Shown here: piece after piece, positions 18,036-26,494 of the stretch
How positions within the stretch are numbered: position 1 is the first letter of the stretch
How the letters are laid out: each line of letters starts with the position of its first letter
DNA from: Roseburia sp.
Lineage (GTDB): Bacteria; Bacillota; Clostridia; Lachnospirales; Lachnospiraceae
Assembly: GCA_023664725.1 (NCBI GenBank)
Contig: JAMPFA010000001.1
Location: forward strand, 386,530-450,146
DNA length: 63,617 bases
Reading direction: 5' to 3'
Notes under the pieces: model-generated
The model's database searches: none
What the model saw: only the letters and a program-made list of their open reading frames with translations
Told to the model about the DNA's origin: nothing
Program-made: the position numbers and the translations under genes

Positions 18036-20084
18036 TCACAAATTCAGCCTGTCATCTTTTTGGTTTTCGATGAAAATCTTTAATTTTGCATGTTCCTCCT
18101 GCTCTAATCCTCCGTCTTTTTCCAAAAGTTCCCTCACGTCATCTGCCGCCTCCTTTAATATGTCCGCATCCTGATAGATATCCGCCAGGGCAAAAAGCAT
18201 TTCCCCGCTCTGGCGGATGCCGAAGAAATCTCCTGGTCCTCTTAGCTTTAAATCCTCACTGGCAATGAAAAAACCATCGTTGGATTTATTTAAAATATTC
18301 AGACGTTTCTCTGAAACCTTACTCTTTGCATTGTCCACCATAATACAGTAGGATTGGGCGCTTCCCCTGCCCACTCTGCCTCTTAGCTGGTGGAGCTGTG
18401 CCAGTCCAAACCGCTCCGCATTCTCAATCATCATCACAGTGGCATTGCCTACATCCACTCCCACTTCCACCACAGTGGTAGATACTAAAAGCTGAATCTT
18501 ATTCTGGGAGAAATCATCCATCACCCGGTTTTTCTCTGCTGGCTTCATCTTGCCGTTCAATGTCCCGATCCGAATGCTTCCTTTATAATAACTTTCAAGA
18601 GCCATCGCATAGTCCGCCACATTCTCCATTTCAAGCTCCTCACTGTCTTCTACTAAGGGGCAGATCACATAGGCCTGATGGCCTGCCTCAATTTCCTTTC
18701 GGATAAACTCATAGGCAGTTTTCCGGTAGGATATGCCCACCACGCAGTTTTTTATGGGCAGCCGTTTTGCCGGAACTTCATCAATAACAGAAATATCCAT
18801 ATCTCCATAGAGGATGATTGCCAGGGTTCTTGGGATTGGCGTGGCGCTCATCACCAGAATATGGGGATGTGTGCCCTTTTCCGCCAGTGTTTCTCTCTGA
18901 CGGACACCAAAGCGGTGTTGTTCATCGGTAATTACAAGCCCTAAATTGGCAAACACCGCCTTTTCCTGGATGAGAGCCTGGGTTCCGATGATCATGGCAT
19001 CGGGATAAAGCTCTAATGCCTCCTGTGCCTGCCTCTTTTCCTTTGCCGTCAGAGAACCTGTCAAAAGGATAACTTTCCGTTCCAGTTCAAAGTCCTTGCA
19101 CATTTTTACAAAATTCTCATAATGCTGCCTTGCAAGAACCTCTGTGGGAGCCATCAGGGCGGACTGATACCCATTTTCTCCCATCAACGCCATACTTAAG
19201 AATGCCACTATGGTTTTACCTGAGCCGACATCCCCCTGGATTAATCTCTGCATGGCAGTTCCTTTTTTCAAGTCTGCACTAATCTCATCAAAGCATTTTT
19301 TCTGAGCCTTCGTCAGGCTGTAAGGCAGATGAGAAAGGATATAGGGAATCACTGTCTCCGTTTCAATGGGAAAATCATTGGGAATCTCCGCCTTTTTTTC
19401 TTTCTGGAGCTGCATCTGAAGGATAAACTGGAAAAATTCATTGTACACCAGACGTTTTCTGGCAAATGTGAGCTGTTCCATATTGTCAGGAAAATGAATC
19501 TGTTTCAGGGCAAAGTTGTACTCTCCCAGATTCCGTTTTTCCCTGATATAATCTGGAAGGAAATCATAGGTCAAGGAAATCTGCTCTAACACCTGCTTTA
19601 CCGTCTTTATCATAATCTGGTTGCTTAAGCCTTCCGTACGGCTGTACACCGGTTGTAAGGATTCCATTTTCATCTGATACTGCTCTGGCGTGTAAATCTC
19701 CGGCTGTTCCATGGCATAGTGCCTGCCTTTTTGTCTCACCCTTCCATAAAATATGTAACTCTCCCCGGGCTTTAATCGGCTTTTGATATAGGGCATATGA
19801 AACCATACCAGTTCCAGGCTTCCTGCGCCTTTTCCAATCTTTGCGGAGACGATTTCCATCCGCCTTGCCCTGGCCAATGTTGGAGTGGCAGCAATTTTTC
19901 CGATTGCGGCATGGATTCCCTCTGATCCAATATTCTCAGGAGCTATCGGCTCTTTAAACCTGACATAATCTCTTGGATAGTGAAGGAGTATATCCCAAAT
20001 GGTATATACTCCAATCCGATTCATTAGTTTTTCAGTTTTAGCGCCGATCCCCTTAACTTCTGTTATGGGTGAATCTAATTTCAT
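18036..20084 (-). CDS. recG: ATP-dependent DNA helicase RecG
   Basis: This 682-residue helicase remodels stalled replication forks and Holliday junctions. The N-terminal wedge/OB part is followed by Walker A (GDVGSGKT), the Walker B variant DEQHRFG, motif III MSATPIPRTL, and QLHQLRGRVGRG (motif VI). Length is normal. It begins 11 bases after fakA, so the two are in one operon together with the Asp23 gene, an arrangement conserved in Firmicutes. aagagga precedes the ATG. Confidence 0.98.
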   Translation of the reverse strand: MKLDSPITEVKGIGAKTEKLMNRIGVYTIWDILLHYPRDYVRFKEPIAPENIGSEGIHAAIGKIAATPTLARARRMEIVSAKIGKGAGSLELVWFHMPYIKSRLKPGESYIFYGRVRQKGRHYAMEQPEIYTPEQYQMKMESLQPVYSRTEGLSNQIMIKTVKQVLEQISLTYDFLPDYIREKRNLGEYNFALKQIHFPDNMEQLTFARKRLVYNEFFQFILQMQLQKEKKAEIPNDFPIETETVIPYILSHLPYSLTKAQKKCFDEISADLKKGTAMQRLIQGDVGSGKTIVAFLSMALMGENGYQSALMAPTEVLARQHYENFVKMCKDFELERKVILLTGSLTAKEKRQAQEALELYPDAMIIGTQALIQEKAVFANLGLVITDEQHRFGVRQRETLAEKGTHPHILVMSATPIPRTLAIILYGDMDISVIDEVPAKRLPIKNCVVGISYRKTAYEFIRKEIEAGHQAYVICPLVEDSEELEMENVADYAMALESYYKGSIRIGTLNGKMKPAEKNRVMDDFSQNKIQLLVSTTVVEVGVDVGNATVMMIENAERFGLAQLHQLRGRVGRGSAQSYCIMVDNAKSKVSEKRLNILNKSNDGFFIASEDLKLRGPGDFFGIRQSGEMLFALADIYQDADILKEAADDVRELLEKDGGLEQEEHAKLKIFIENQKDDRLNL

Positions 20085-20095
20085 ATCGTCCTCTT

Positions 20096-21766
20096 TTACT
20101 CTGCCGATATAATATAGTAATAAATCGGCTGTCCTCCCTCATGGATCTCCACTTCCACATGGGGGTATTTTTCTGTGATATAATCGGAAAGTTCCTGCCC
20201 TTCCTCCTCTTTTGCTTCCTCTCCGTAATAGATGCTGACAATTCCGGTGTCCTCATCTATCATCTGGTCCAACATCTCCTGAGTGGTCTGTTTTTTATCC
20301 CTGCCCACAGACAAAATGGTCTTATCCCCAAGGCCCATATAATCTCCCTCATGGATTTCCTTGTCATCTATCTCTGTATCTCTCACTGCGTAGGTTACCT
20401 GCCCGGTTTTTACCTGGTCAATTTCCTTCGTCATACGCTCTTCATTCTCCTTAGGCGTTTGCTCCTCAATAAAATTGATCAGTGCCGTAATTCCCTGGGG
20501 AATGGTTTTTGTGGGAATTACGATAACATTCTTCTCCTCACAGATAGATGCCGCCTGGTTTGCCGCAAGGATAATATTCTTGTTGTTTGGAAGGACAAAT
20601 ACGTTTTTGGCATTGACGCTTTCCACTGCTTTTAACACATCCTCTGTGCTGGGGTTCATGGTCTGTCCCCCCTCGATAATGTAATCCACTCCAAGGCCTT
20701 TAAATATCTCGTTTAATCCCTCTCCAATGGAGACAGATACAAATCCCATCTCCTTTTCCGGCTCTGTTTTGGCAGGCTTTTCTGCCGTGCCCTGCATCTC
20801 TTTTTCTTTTAAAGCAGAGATTTTTTCGTCCCGCTCCAGTTTCATATTTTCGATAATAATTGTGGTTAGGCTCCCATATTTCAGCGCTTTTTGCATAGCA
20901 AGCCCAGGATCGTTGGTATGTACATGTACCTTTACGATCTCGTCATCAGCCACCACCACAATGGAATCGCCAATTTCCTCTAAGTAGGATTTGAACTCTT
21001 TTTCTTTTTTATTGTTGAAAGGTTTGTTTAGCATAATCAAAAATTGAGTGCAGTAGGCAAACTTGATCTCCTGATTTGCCTGTGCCTCGATGGAACTGCT
21101 GACGGCTGCTGCCCCTGCATCTCCTGTCTTTATGGTAAATTTCAGTTCTTTCCCCTGAAGCATCATAAGGCCGCCCCGAAGAACCTCCACCAATCCCTGT
21201 CCACCGGAGTCCACCACACCTGCCTGCTTTAAGACCGGAAGCATATCCGGTGTCTTAGCAAGCACCCGCTCTGCCTCTTTTATCACCGCCTCCATAAAGA
21301 CAAGAGGATCATTGGTAGTGTCCGCAAGCTCTCTGCCCTTTACTGCCGCCCCTTTTGCCACGGTGAGGATGGTTCCCTCTTTTGGCTTCATAACCGCTTT
21401 GTAGGCGGTCTCCACGGCCTTTTCCATGGCACGTGCCATCACGTCCACCGTAATGGTATCATACTCTGCGATCACCTTGGCAAATCCCCGGAAAAGCTGA
21501 GATAAGATAACACCAGAATTTCCCCTTGCCCCCCGGAGGGAACCGGAGGAGATGGCCTTTGCCAGAGACTTCATATCCGGATTTACAAGTGCATCCACTT
21601 CCCTTGCCGCCGACATGATCGTCATGGACATATTGGTTCCTGTATCGCCATCCGGCACCGGAAAAACATTTAATTCATTGATCCATTCTTTCTTTGCCTC
21701 AAGGTTGGCTGCTCCTGCCAGGAACATCTTGGCAAAGACTGCCGCATTTATCGAATTGATTTCCAC
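20096..21766 (-). CDS. fakA: Fatty acid kinase catalytic subunit FakA (DAK2/YloV)
   Basis: This 556-residue protein has an N-terminal DAK2 kinase domain (NVFPVPDGDTGTNM with the metal Asp cluster, then GSLRGARGNSGVILSQL). The C-terminal EDD/DegV-related half runs to the end. With a FakB lipid carrier it phosphorylates exogenous fatty acids for phospholipid synthesis. No fakB is present here. The start codon is GTG at 21766 with aggagg 9 bases upstream. Confidence 0.93.
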   Translation of the reverse strand: MEINSINAAVFAKMFLAGAANLEAKKEWINELNVFPVPDGDTGTNMSMTIMSAAREVDALVNPDMKSLAKAISSGSLRGARGNSGVILSQLFRGFAKVIAEYDTITVDVMARAMEKAVETAYKAVMKPKEGTILTVAKGAAVKGRELADTTNDPLVFMEAVIKEAERVLAKTPDMLPVLKQAGVVDSGGQGLVEVLRGGLMMLQGKELKFTIKTGDAGAAAVSSSIEAQANQEIKFAYCTQFLIMLNKPFNNKKEKEFKSYLEEIGDSIVVVADDEIVKVHVHTNDPGLAMQKALKYGSLTTIIIENMKLERDEKISALKEKEMQGTAEKPAKTEPEKEMGFVSVSIGEGLNEIFKGLGVDYIIEGGQTMNPSTEDVLKAVESVNAKNVFVLPNNKNIILAANQAASICEEKNVIVIPTKTIPQGITALINFIEEQTPKENEERMTKEIDQVKTGQVTYAVRDTEIDDKEIHEGDYMGLGDKTILSVGRDKKQTTQEMLDQMIDEDTGIVSIYYGEEAKEEEGQELSDYITEKYPHVEVEIHEGGQPIYYYIISAE

Positions 21767-21780
21767 TTTTCAAATCCTCC

Positions 21781-22140
21781 TTAATCGATGACTCTTACGC
21801 CTTCGACGTAAATATTAATCTTCTCAATTCCCATTCCGGTAAACTCTTCCACCTTGTATTTCACCGTATCTATCAGATTTTCTGAAACTGTATGGATGCT
21901 GACTCCATAAGAAACAATCACATGAAAATCAATCACTATTTTATTTTCCGCATCTACCTTTACATTTATACCATGAGTGAGGTAATCTTTTTTTAATAAT
22001 TTTACCAGCCCATCCTTCATATTTACTGCAGCCATACCCACGATGCCAAAACATTCCACTGCGACAGACCCGGCGTAAGTTGCAATTACCTCACTGTCGA
22101 TCACAATGGTTCCCAGTTGCGTCTCTATTTGTCCTTTCAT
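21781..22140 (-). CDS. Asp23/Gls24-family envelope stress protein (YloU)
   Basis: The 119-residue product shows the family pattern: GTIVIDSEVIATYAG at the start, FGIVGMAA, IDFHVIVSYGVSI in the middle and VNVYVEGV-like INIYVEGVRVID at the end. Members are cytosolic and often found at the membrane. It sits 14 bases before fakA as in Bacillus yloUV. The ATG at 22140 follows cggagg; a longer frame upstream lacks a site. Confidence 0.93.
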   Translation of the reverse strand: MKGQIETQLGTIVIDSEVIATYAGSVAVECFGIVGMAAVNMKDGLVKLLKKDYLTHGINVKVDAENKIVIDFHVIVSYGVSIHTVSENLIDTVKYKVEEFTGMGIEKINIYVEGVRVID

Positions 22141-22211
22141 ACACGAACCTCCGTTATTTGATATCAGTCTAACACGCAGACTAAAGGGCGTCTGCACCGA
22201 ATATATACTCC

Positions 22212-22239
22212 ATTATACCCATTTTTCCTAAAAAATCAA
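22212..22239 (-). promoter_or_regulatory. Promoter of the asp23-fakA-recG operon
   Basis: On the minus strand TTGATT (22239-22234) and TATAAT (22217-22212) are spaced by 16 bases. The leader contains a GCAGAC/GTCTGC hairpin. Confidence 0.6.
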
Positions 22240-22280
22240 ATCTTCTTTCCTAATTTCTTATGAAAATATTTATTTTTTTC

Positions 22281-22309
22281 TTGCATTATGAAATACTATC
22301 TGCTAAAAT
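22281..22309 (+). promoter_or_regulatory. Promoter of rpmB
   Basis: TTGCAT (22281-22286) and TAAAAT (22304-22309) are spaced by 17 bases, divergent from the asp23 promoter. Confidence 0.75.
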
Positions 22310-22321
22310 GAACATGTTGTG

Positions 22322-22339
22322 AACCTACATGGGTAGGTT
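22322..22339 (+). promoter_or_regulatory. Leader hairpin of rpmB
   Basis: AACCTAC and GTAGGTT form a perfect seven-pair stem with an ATGG loop near the presumed 5' end of the transcript. It could stabilise the mRNA or bind ribosomal protein; this is inferred from position only. Confidence 0.4.
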
Positions 22340-22364
22340 TAGTAAGTTACAAGGAGGTGCGGTC

Positions 22365-22550
22365 ATGGCAAAGTGTGCAGTATGCGGAAAAGGCGCTCAT
22401 TTCGGAAATAATGTGAGCCATTCTCATAGAAGATCAAATAGAATGTGGAAATCTAACATTAAATCTGTAAAATGTAAAGTAAACGGAGTTGCAAAGAAGA
22501 TGTACGTTTGTACTTCTTGTCTCAGAAGCGGCAAAGTTGAGAGAGCTTAG
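22365..22550 (+). CDS. rpmB: Ribosomal protein bL28
   Basis: This 61-residue protein of the large subunit begins MAKCAVCGKGAHFGNNVSHS, the signature of L28. Two CxxC pairs (CAVC and CTSC) mark the zinc-binding form. The ATG at 22365 follows aaggaggtg; an upstream in-frame ATG is too early. It has its own promoter and terminator and is divergent from the Asp23 gene, as in many Firmicutes. Confidence 0.98.
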   Translation: MAKCAVCGKGAHFGNNVSHSHRRSNRMWKSNIKSVKCKVNGVAKKMYVCTSCLRSGKVERA

Positions 22551-22565
22551 AGTTAACGCCTATTG

Positions 22566-22594
22566 AGAGACTGTCCATTGACAGTCTCTTTTTT
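22566..22594 (+). terminator. Intrinsic terminator of rpmB
   Basis: AGAGACTGTC and GACAGTCTCT form a perfect ten-pair stem around CATT followed by TTTTT, 15 bases after the stop. Confidence 0.95.
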
Positions 22595-22736
22595 AACATC
22601 CGCTGCTGAAAAGAAAATATCCCAAAAACAGAAATCCCACAATTGCCAGGAAGGTACAAAATCCCTCCGGGATCACACAGGTAAGCAGCATTCCCACCCC
22701 AATGCAAAACAGAGTATACCCAATGAGCCTTTTCAT
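22593..22736 (-). CDS. Small membrane protein, 47 residues, unknown function
   Basis: The product starts MKRLIGYTLFCIGVGMLL and is almost wholly hydrophobic, with two membrane segments separated by IPEGF. gagg lies 6 bases before the ATG. It lies convergent to rpmB, its stop overlapping the end of the rpmB terminator. Similar short two-helix proteins are common in Lachnospiraceae, from memory. Role unknown. Confidence 0.6.
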   Translation of the reverse strand: MKRLIGYTLFCIGVGMLLTCVIPEGFCTFLAIVGFLFLGYFLFSSGC

Positions 22737-22747
22737 CTAAATCCTCA

Positions 22748-22780
22748 CAAAAAAACTGCATATATTTTAGTATATGCAGT
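22748..22780 (-). terminator. Terminator of the gerW-type operon
   Basis: ACTGCATATA and TATATGCAGT form a perfect ten-pair stem. T-runs occur on both sides, so it can work in both directions; on the minus strand it is followed by TTTTTTT. Confidence 0.88.
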
Positions 22781-22804
22781 CCTTTTTTGTTCTTATACAA
22801 TATT

Positions 22805-23224
22805 CTACTTTTCTTTTACGGAATCGGAAAGGATGTCTTCCATGGCATCTTTTGCCTTTTCTCTAGCTTCTACATCCTCCACAGTGTTATCCTTTTTGCT
22901 TGTAAATTTGTTGACAAAATCGGGAACCATGTCCAAAATCTTTGTGACGCCGTCCTGATTTTTCACATTCACAAGTTTTGTGGTTCCGTTGGAAATGACC
23001 AGCACTGCGCTTGGCATCAGCTTTCCGCCCATACCGCCGCCGCCGTTTTGCTTCTTCTCATCGGAAAACACTCCTGCTGCCACTCCAAAGGAAACATCCA
23101 CCAGGGGAAGAATGATGGTGTCTCCGATATGGATTGCCTCTCCCACCACGGTCTTTGTGGTGATAAAACTGTCCATTCCCTTAAATAAAGACTCTACTGT
23201 TGTATGAAATGCGTTGTCTCCCAT
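22805..23224 (-). CDS. gerW: GerW/YtfJ-family sporulation protein
   Basis: The 139-residue product contains the YtfJ pattern: GEAIHIGDTIILPLVDVSFG, a glycine-rich NGGGGMGGK stretch and PSAVLVISNG. YtfJ is made in the forespore and affects germination in Bacillus. It lies 13 bases after a DUF2953 (YtfI-like) gene, the same pairing as ytfI-ytfJ. This is one of several signs of a spore-forming ancestry. Confidence 0.9.
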   Translation of the reverse strand: MGDNAFHTTVESLFKGMDSFITTKTVVGEAIHIGDTIILPLVDVSFGVAAGVFSDEKKQNGGGGMGGKLMPSAVLVISNGTTKLVNVKNQDGVTKILDMVPDFVNKFTSKKDNTVEDVEAREKAKDAMEDILSDSVKEK

Positions 23225-23237
23225 TTCCTTTTTCCTC

Positions 23238-24119
23238 CTATTTTCTTATCTTCTTCATTAACCTTCTGAAATTTTTATCTCGTAATAACCGTATCACGAT
23301 CAAAACTAATTGATATAGGGACATATGCCCTTTTATCGCAAGATTTCCCTGGACATAAAACCTGTCACTGGCAAAATCAGGGTAGACATGGAGCTTATGT
23401 TTGTAAAACAGCGGACAAAGGCTTAACACTCCTGTCACCTCACCGGTAAGTGCCGGATCTCCTGTGGAGAAATTGATCTCCCCCTTTGCATATTTCGGCC
23501 TTAAATGGGAAAGAAGATACAGCACTTCCCTCCATAGATGAGACAGTGCCAGTTTATTTTTCTCATCGGAAAGTTCTCTTTTTATAGCAGAAAATTTCCC
23601 TTCTTCCTTTTCTTCATTTCCGGTTTTAAATTTTTTCTTTCCAATTTTTTCTTTTTTGGGCTTCTTATGTTTCTTTTTAAATTTATTTTTTAGCGATTTC
23701 CCTTTTTCTTCTGATATTTTCTCTTTGGCAGACGCTCTCTTCTGTTCATCTTCTGCGTTTCCTTCTAGATTGTCTGCATTTGAATTTGAGATATCTTCGT
23801 GGCTTTCTTTCAAAGATTCCCCGATGCGTTCATCAGAACTCTCATCCCCGGGCTCATCTTCCGGCTTTCCCCTGGAAAGGTCTTTTCCAATGCCGAATAT
23901 CCGAAGCTTTAACGACAGATTCCCTTTCGAAAACAGCATCTCCAGCCGCAGGATCTGGAAAAGCCACCAGAAATACCCTTTTACCAGAGGCTTACTGTTT
24001 TCCTCCAATATCCCTTCCACCTGATAAAACACAGGATGGAACAGGCACAAAAGAAGAAAACCAAGCAGTACTGCCAGTATGACAGCTATAATTTTTAACA
24101 GGATGATTAGAATACTCAT
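23238..24119 (-). CDS. DUF2953 (YtfI-like) membrane protein with long charged linker
   Basis: The 293-residue product has one N-terminal helix (about 2-30), an extracytoplasmic part and a C-terminal DUF2953 block (INFSTGDPALTGEVTGVLSLCPLFY). Residues about 88-175 are an extreme Glu/Lys-rich linker (KNKFKKKHKKPKKEK). DUF2953 genes commonly precede ytfJ. Its ATG overlaps the stop of the upstream gene (ATGA), implying translational coupling. Confidence 0.85.
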   Translation of the reverse strand: MSILIILLKIIAVILAVLLGFLLLCLFHPVFYQVEGILEENSKPLVKGYFWWLFQILRLEMLFSKGNLSLKLRIFGIGKDLSRGKPEDEPGDESSDERIGESLKESHEDISNSNADNLEGNAEDEQKRASAKEKISEEKGKSLKNKFKKKHKKPKKEKIGKKKFKTGNEEKEEGKFSAIKRELSDEKNKLALSHLWREVLYLLSHLRPKYAKGEINFSTGDPALTGEVTGVLSLCPLFYKHKLHVYPDFASDRFYVQGNLAIKGHMSLYQLVLIVIRLLRDKNFRRLMKKIRK

Positions 24120-24442
24120 ATGTTTCTGCTTTCCTTATGCTGCAAATAACTTTTCACATCAAACCCTCTGGTGGCTGAATACACTTCTGACACGATATGT
24201 CCCGCCACTTCCAGCGCCTCCTCATAATTTCCTGCCAGGCCTATCACATAGAGTTCTCTTTTGGGATAGCATTTCTGCATCAGTAATCTGGCGGGAATGA
24301 TGTCCAAAAGATTCCTTGGATTTGACGCAAGAGTAATGACAAACACGTGGAGCTGCCCTGCATTGTGGATGATCTTCCATTTTACTTTTTTCTTTTTATG
24401 GGAGATAGTTTCCCCCACATACAAATCCTCATACCATCTCAT
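24116..24442 (-). CDS. Conserved hypothetical protein
   Basis: The 108-residue product is soluble and has no motif I know. It contains RNLLDIIPARLLMQKCY and ELYVIGLAGNYEEALEVAGHIVSEVY, an alternating strand-helix pattern. Coupling to the DUF2953 gene by a 4-base overlap and its place after a Nudix gene support it as a real gene. The upstream purine site (ggag) is rather far from the ATG. Confidence 0.7.
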   Translation of the reverse strand: MRWYEDLYVGETISHKKKKVKWKIIHNAGQLHVFVITLASNPRNLLDIIPARLLMQKCYPKRELYVIGLAGNYEEALEVAGHIVSEVYSATRGFDVKSYLQHKESRNI

Positions 24443-24469
24443 GCAAAATATGACCGCTCCTTTTCTTCC

Positions 24470-24922
24470 CTAAAAGTATTTGTGGTTTCCCCACAGATTA
24501 CTTTTTTTCAAATCCAGATATTCATTGTAGGCTTTCTCTAAAATCTGCTTTTCATTGGCAAATTTTAACAGATGATACGCCTCGTGAAACTTGTAATATC
24601 CAGAATCCACAAAAAATTCTTCACGCTGTGGTTTGCTGTAATAACTATCTGCCATCATAAGATACCAGTGGACTTCTTTCTCTACCACGTCCTCCGGCAC
24701 GGTAAATGTGTACTGACTCCTTCCCACGTACTTGATGATAGACGCCTTGGCCCCGGTTTCCTCCAACACTTCCCTCACTGCCGTCTCCTTATATTCCTCT
24801 CCTGACTCCACAGTCCCTTTGGGAAGCACCCAGCCTTCGTACTTATTTCTATAATTTTTATAAAGTACTAATATCTTGCCTCGAAAAATTACCACACCAC
24901 CACAGCTCGTTGCTTCTATCAT
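24470..24922 (-). CDS. Nudix hydrolase
   Basis: The 150-residue product begins MIEATSCGGVVIFRG and contains a full Nudix box, GTVESGEEYKETAVREVLEETGA, given here by its key residues G, E, R-E and E-E-x-G. Such enzymes cleave nucleoside diphosphates linked to another moiety; the LPKGTVE form recalls diadenosine polyphosphate hydrolases. aggagg precedes the ATG. Confidence 0.92.
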   Translation of the reverse strand: MIEATSCGGVVIFRGKILVLYKNYRNKYEGWVLPKGTVESGEEYKETAVREVLEETGAKASIIKYVGRSQYTFTVPEDVVEKEVHWYLMMADSYYSKPQREEFFVDSGYYKFHEAYHLLKFANEKQILEKAYNEYLDLKKSNLWGNHKYF

Positions 24923-24964
24923 TGCAATACCTCCTGATGTGGTCTAAACTTAAAACTAAGTATA

Positions 24965-26494
24965 TCAGTATCTGAAATAGGTGTCAAACACTTCTTTTGC
25001 TATGGGAACCGCATAGGCGCTTCCGATTCCTGCCCCCTCTACGATCACCGCCACGGCAATACTTTCCTTATCCTCTCTGGAGGCATATCCCACAAACCAG
25101 GCGTGGCTCTGCCCCTTGATCTTGCCGAACTCTGCGGAGCCGGTTTTTCCCGCTGCTGTGTAGCTCATACCTTTTAACTTTGTTCCCGTACCGCTTTGCA
25201 CTACCTCCGACATATAGTCCTGCAAAAGAGCTGCCTCATCCTCTGTCATAAGGCTGCCGTAGGAAGAAGGGCGGTATGTTTTCACCATAGTCCCGTCATA
25301 GGTTTCCGTGTGGTCAATGACATAGGGTTTCATCAATACCCCGTTATTTGCAACAGCGCTGGTGATCATCAGCATATGAAGGGGTGTCACCAATGTCTGG
25401 CCCTGCCCGATGGCTGACTCCATGATCTCACTGGTGGAAGAATCTTTGTTTAACACGAAGCTGCTCTTGGAACTGTCCATTTTTTCCACAGGAAGCGCAC
25501 TGTTAAACAAAAGGTCATTGCAGGTTTTGGCAAAATTTTCCGTATCCATGTTCAGTCCGATATTTGCGAAAGAGGTATTACAGGAATCAGAAAAAGACCG
25601 TTTTAAATTTACTGTCCCGTGAACTTCCCCGCTAAAACAGCTGAGCTTGCTGTTCCCTACCTGGATCTGACCGCTGCAGGTGTAGGAATAGTCCTCGTAA
25701 TCCTCCTGATGTTCTCTGATATATGCCAGCGTAGTTAATATCTTAAAGGTAGAGCCTGGGGGATACAGCCCCTGGGTTGCGCGGTTTACAAGCACCGACT
25801 CCCCGTATTCGTCCGCTACGATGGTATCCCAGTTCTCTGATATGGTATTGGGGTCAAAGGCAGGTTTGGACGCCACAGCCAGAATCTTTCCCGTAGAAGG
25901 CTCCATGACGATCACCGCCCCTTTATAATCCCCCAAAGCCCGAAAAGAGATTTCCTGCAGCAGTGGATTTAGTGTAGTGACCACATTGTCCCCTATACTT
26001 TTTTCCTCTGTCATCTCATCTACAGTTTTCTGTAAGAAATTTGTGTTAGAACGCAGCAAATTAAAATTTGCCCAGGACTCGATCCCCGCCCTCCCGTATA
26101 ATTCCGTGGAATACCCCACAATGTGGGAAAACATTTTATCATAAGGATATTCTCTTGTCTCCTTCCCCTCGCCATCCACTTTTGTCTCTGCCAAAACCTG
26201 TCCATCGGCTGCCAGAATTTTCCCGCGAACCACCGTCTCTGCAAAAGTTTCCTGTCTTGTATTGTAGGGGTTATTAATGAAATCCTCACTTTTTATTAAC
26301 TGAAAATAGGCAAAATACCCCATGAGACACAAAAACAGGCCGATAAAACAATAGGTGATCACTGCAAATTCCCGGTTACTGCTTTTACCGGAGATTTTCG
26401 ACTTCTGTGGCGAAGCCATCCCTTCTGCCTTTGCCCTTTTGCTCCCTTTTCCCTGCTTTTTTATTTTTTTGCTTTCGCCCTCCCGCTTCACCAT
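24965..26494 (-). CDS. Class B penicillin-binding protein (PbpA/FtsI type)
   Basis: The 509-residue product has a Lys-rich cytoplasmic tail, one membrane helix (about 43-65) and a transpeptidase domain. YPPGSTFK carries the active Ser248, SDSCNTS is the SxN motif and GKTGSAEF the KTG motif. It crosslinks peptidoglycan together with a SEDS polymerase, encoded directly upstream. aggagg 9 bases before the ATG at 26494 fixes the start, so the gene really overlaps the ftsW-type gene by 110 bases. The dimerisation domain is short, as in actinobacterial PbpA. Confidence 0.93.
   Translation of the reverse strand: MVKREGESKKIKKQGKGSKRAKAEGMASPQKSKISGKSSNREFAVITYCFIGLFLCLMGYFAYFQLIKSEDFINNPYNTRQETFAETVVRGKILAADGQVLAETKVDGEGKETREYPYDKMFSHIVGYSTELYGRAGIESWANFNLLRSNTNFLQKTVDEMTEEKSIGDNVVTTLNPLLQEISFRALGDYKGAVIVMEPSTGKILAVASKPAFDPNTISENWDTIVADEYGESVLVNRATQGLYPPGSTFKILTTLAYIREHQEDYEDYSYTCSGQIQVGNSKLSCFSGEVHGTVNLKRSFSDSCNTSFANIGLNMDTENFAKTCNDLLFNSALPVEKMDSSKSSFVLNKDSSTSEIMESAIGQGQTLVTPLHMLMITSAVANNGVLMKPYVIDHTETYDGTMVKTYRPSSYGSLMTEDEAALLQDYMSEVVQSGTGTKLKGMSYTAAGKTGSAEFGKIKGQSHAWFVGYASREDKESIAVAVIVEGAGIGSAYAVPIAKEVFDTYFRY

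Noticed and set aside
20069..20635. 188-residue plus-strand frame
   Set aside because: Antisense to fakA, whose motifs are clear.
22522..22800. 92-residue minus-strand frame overlapping rpmB
   Set aside because: It overlaps rpmB, its terminator and the terminator of the gerW operon; a 47-residue membrane protein in another frame has a ribosome site and sensible composition.
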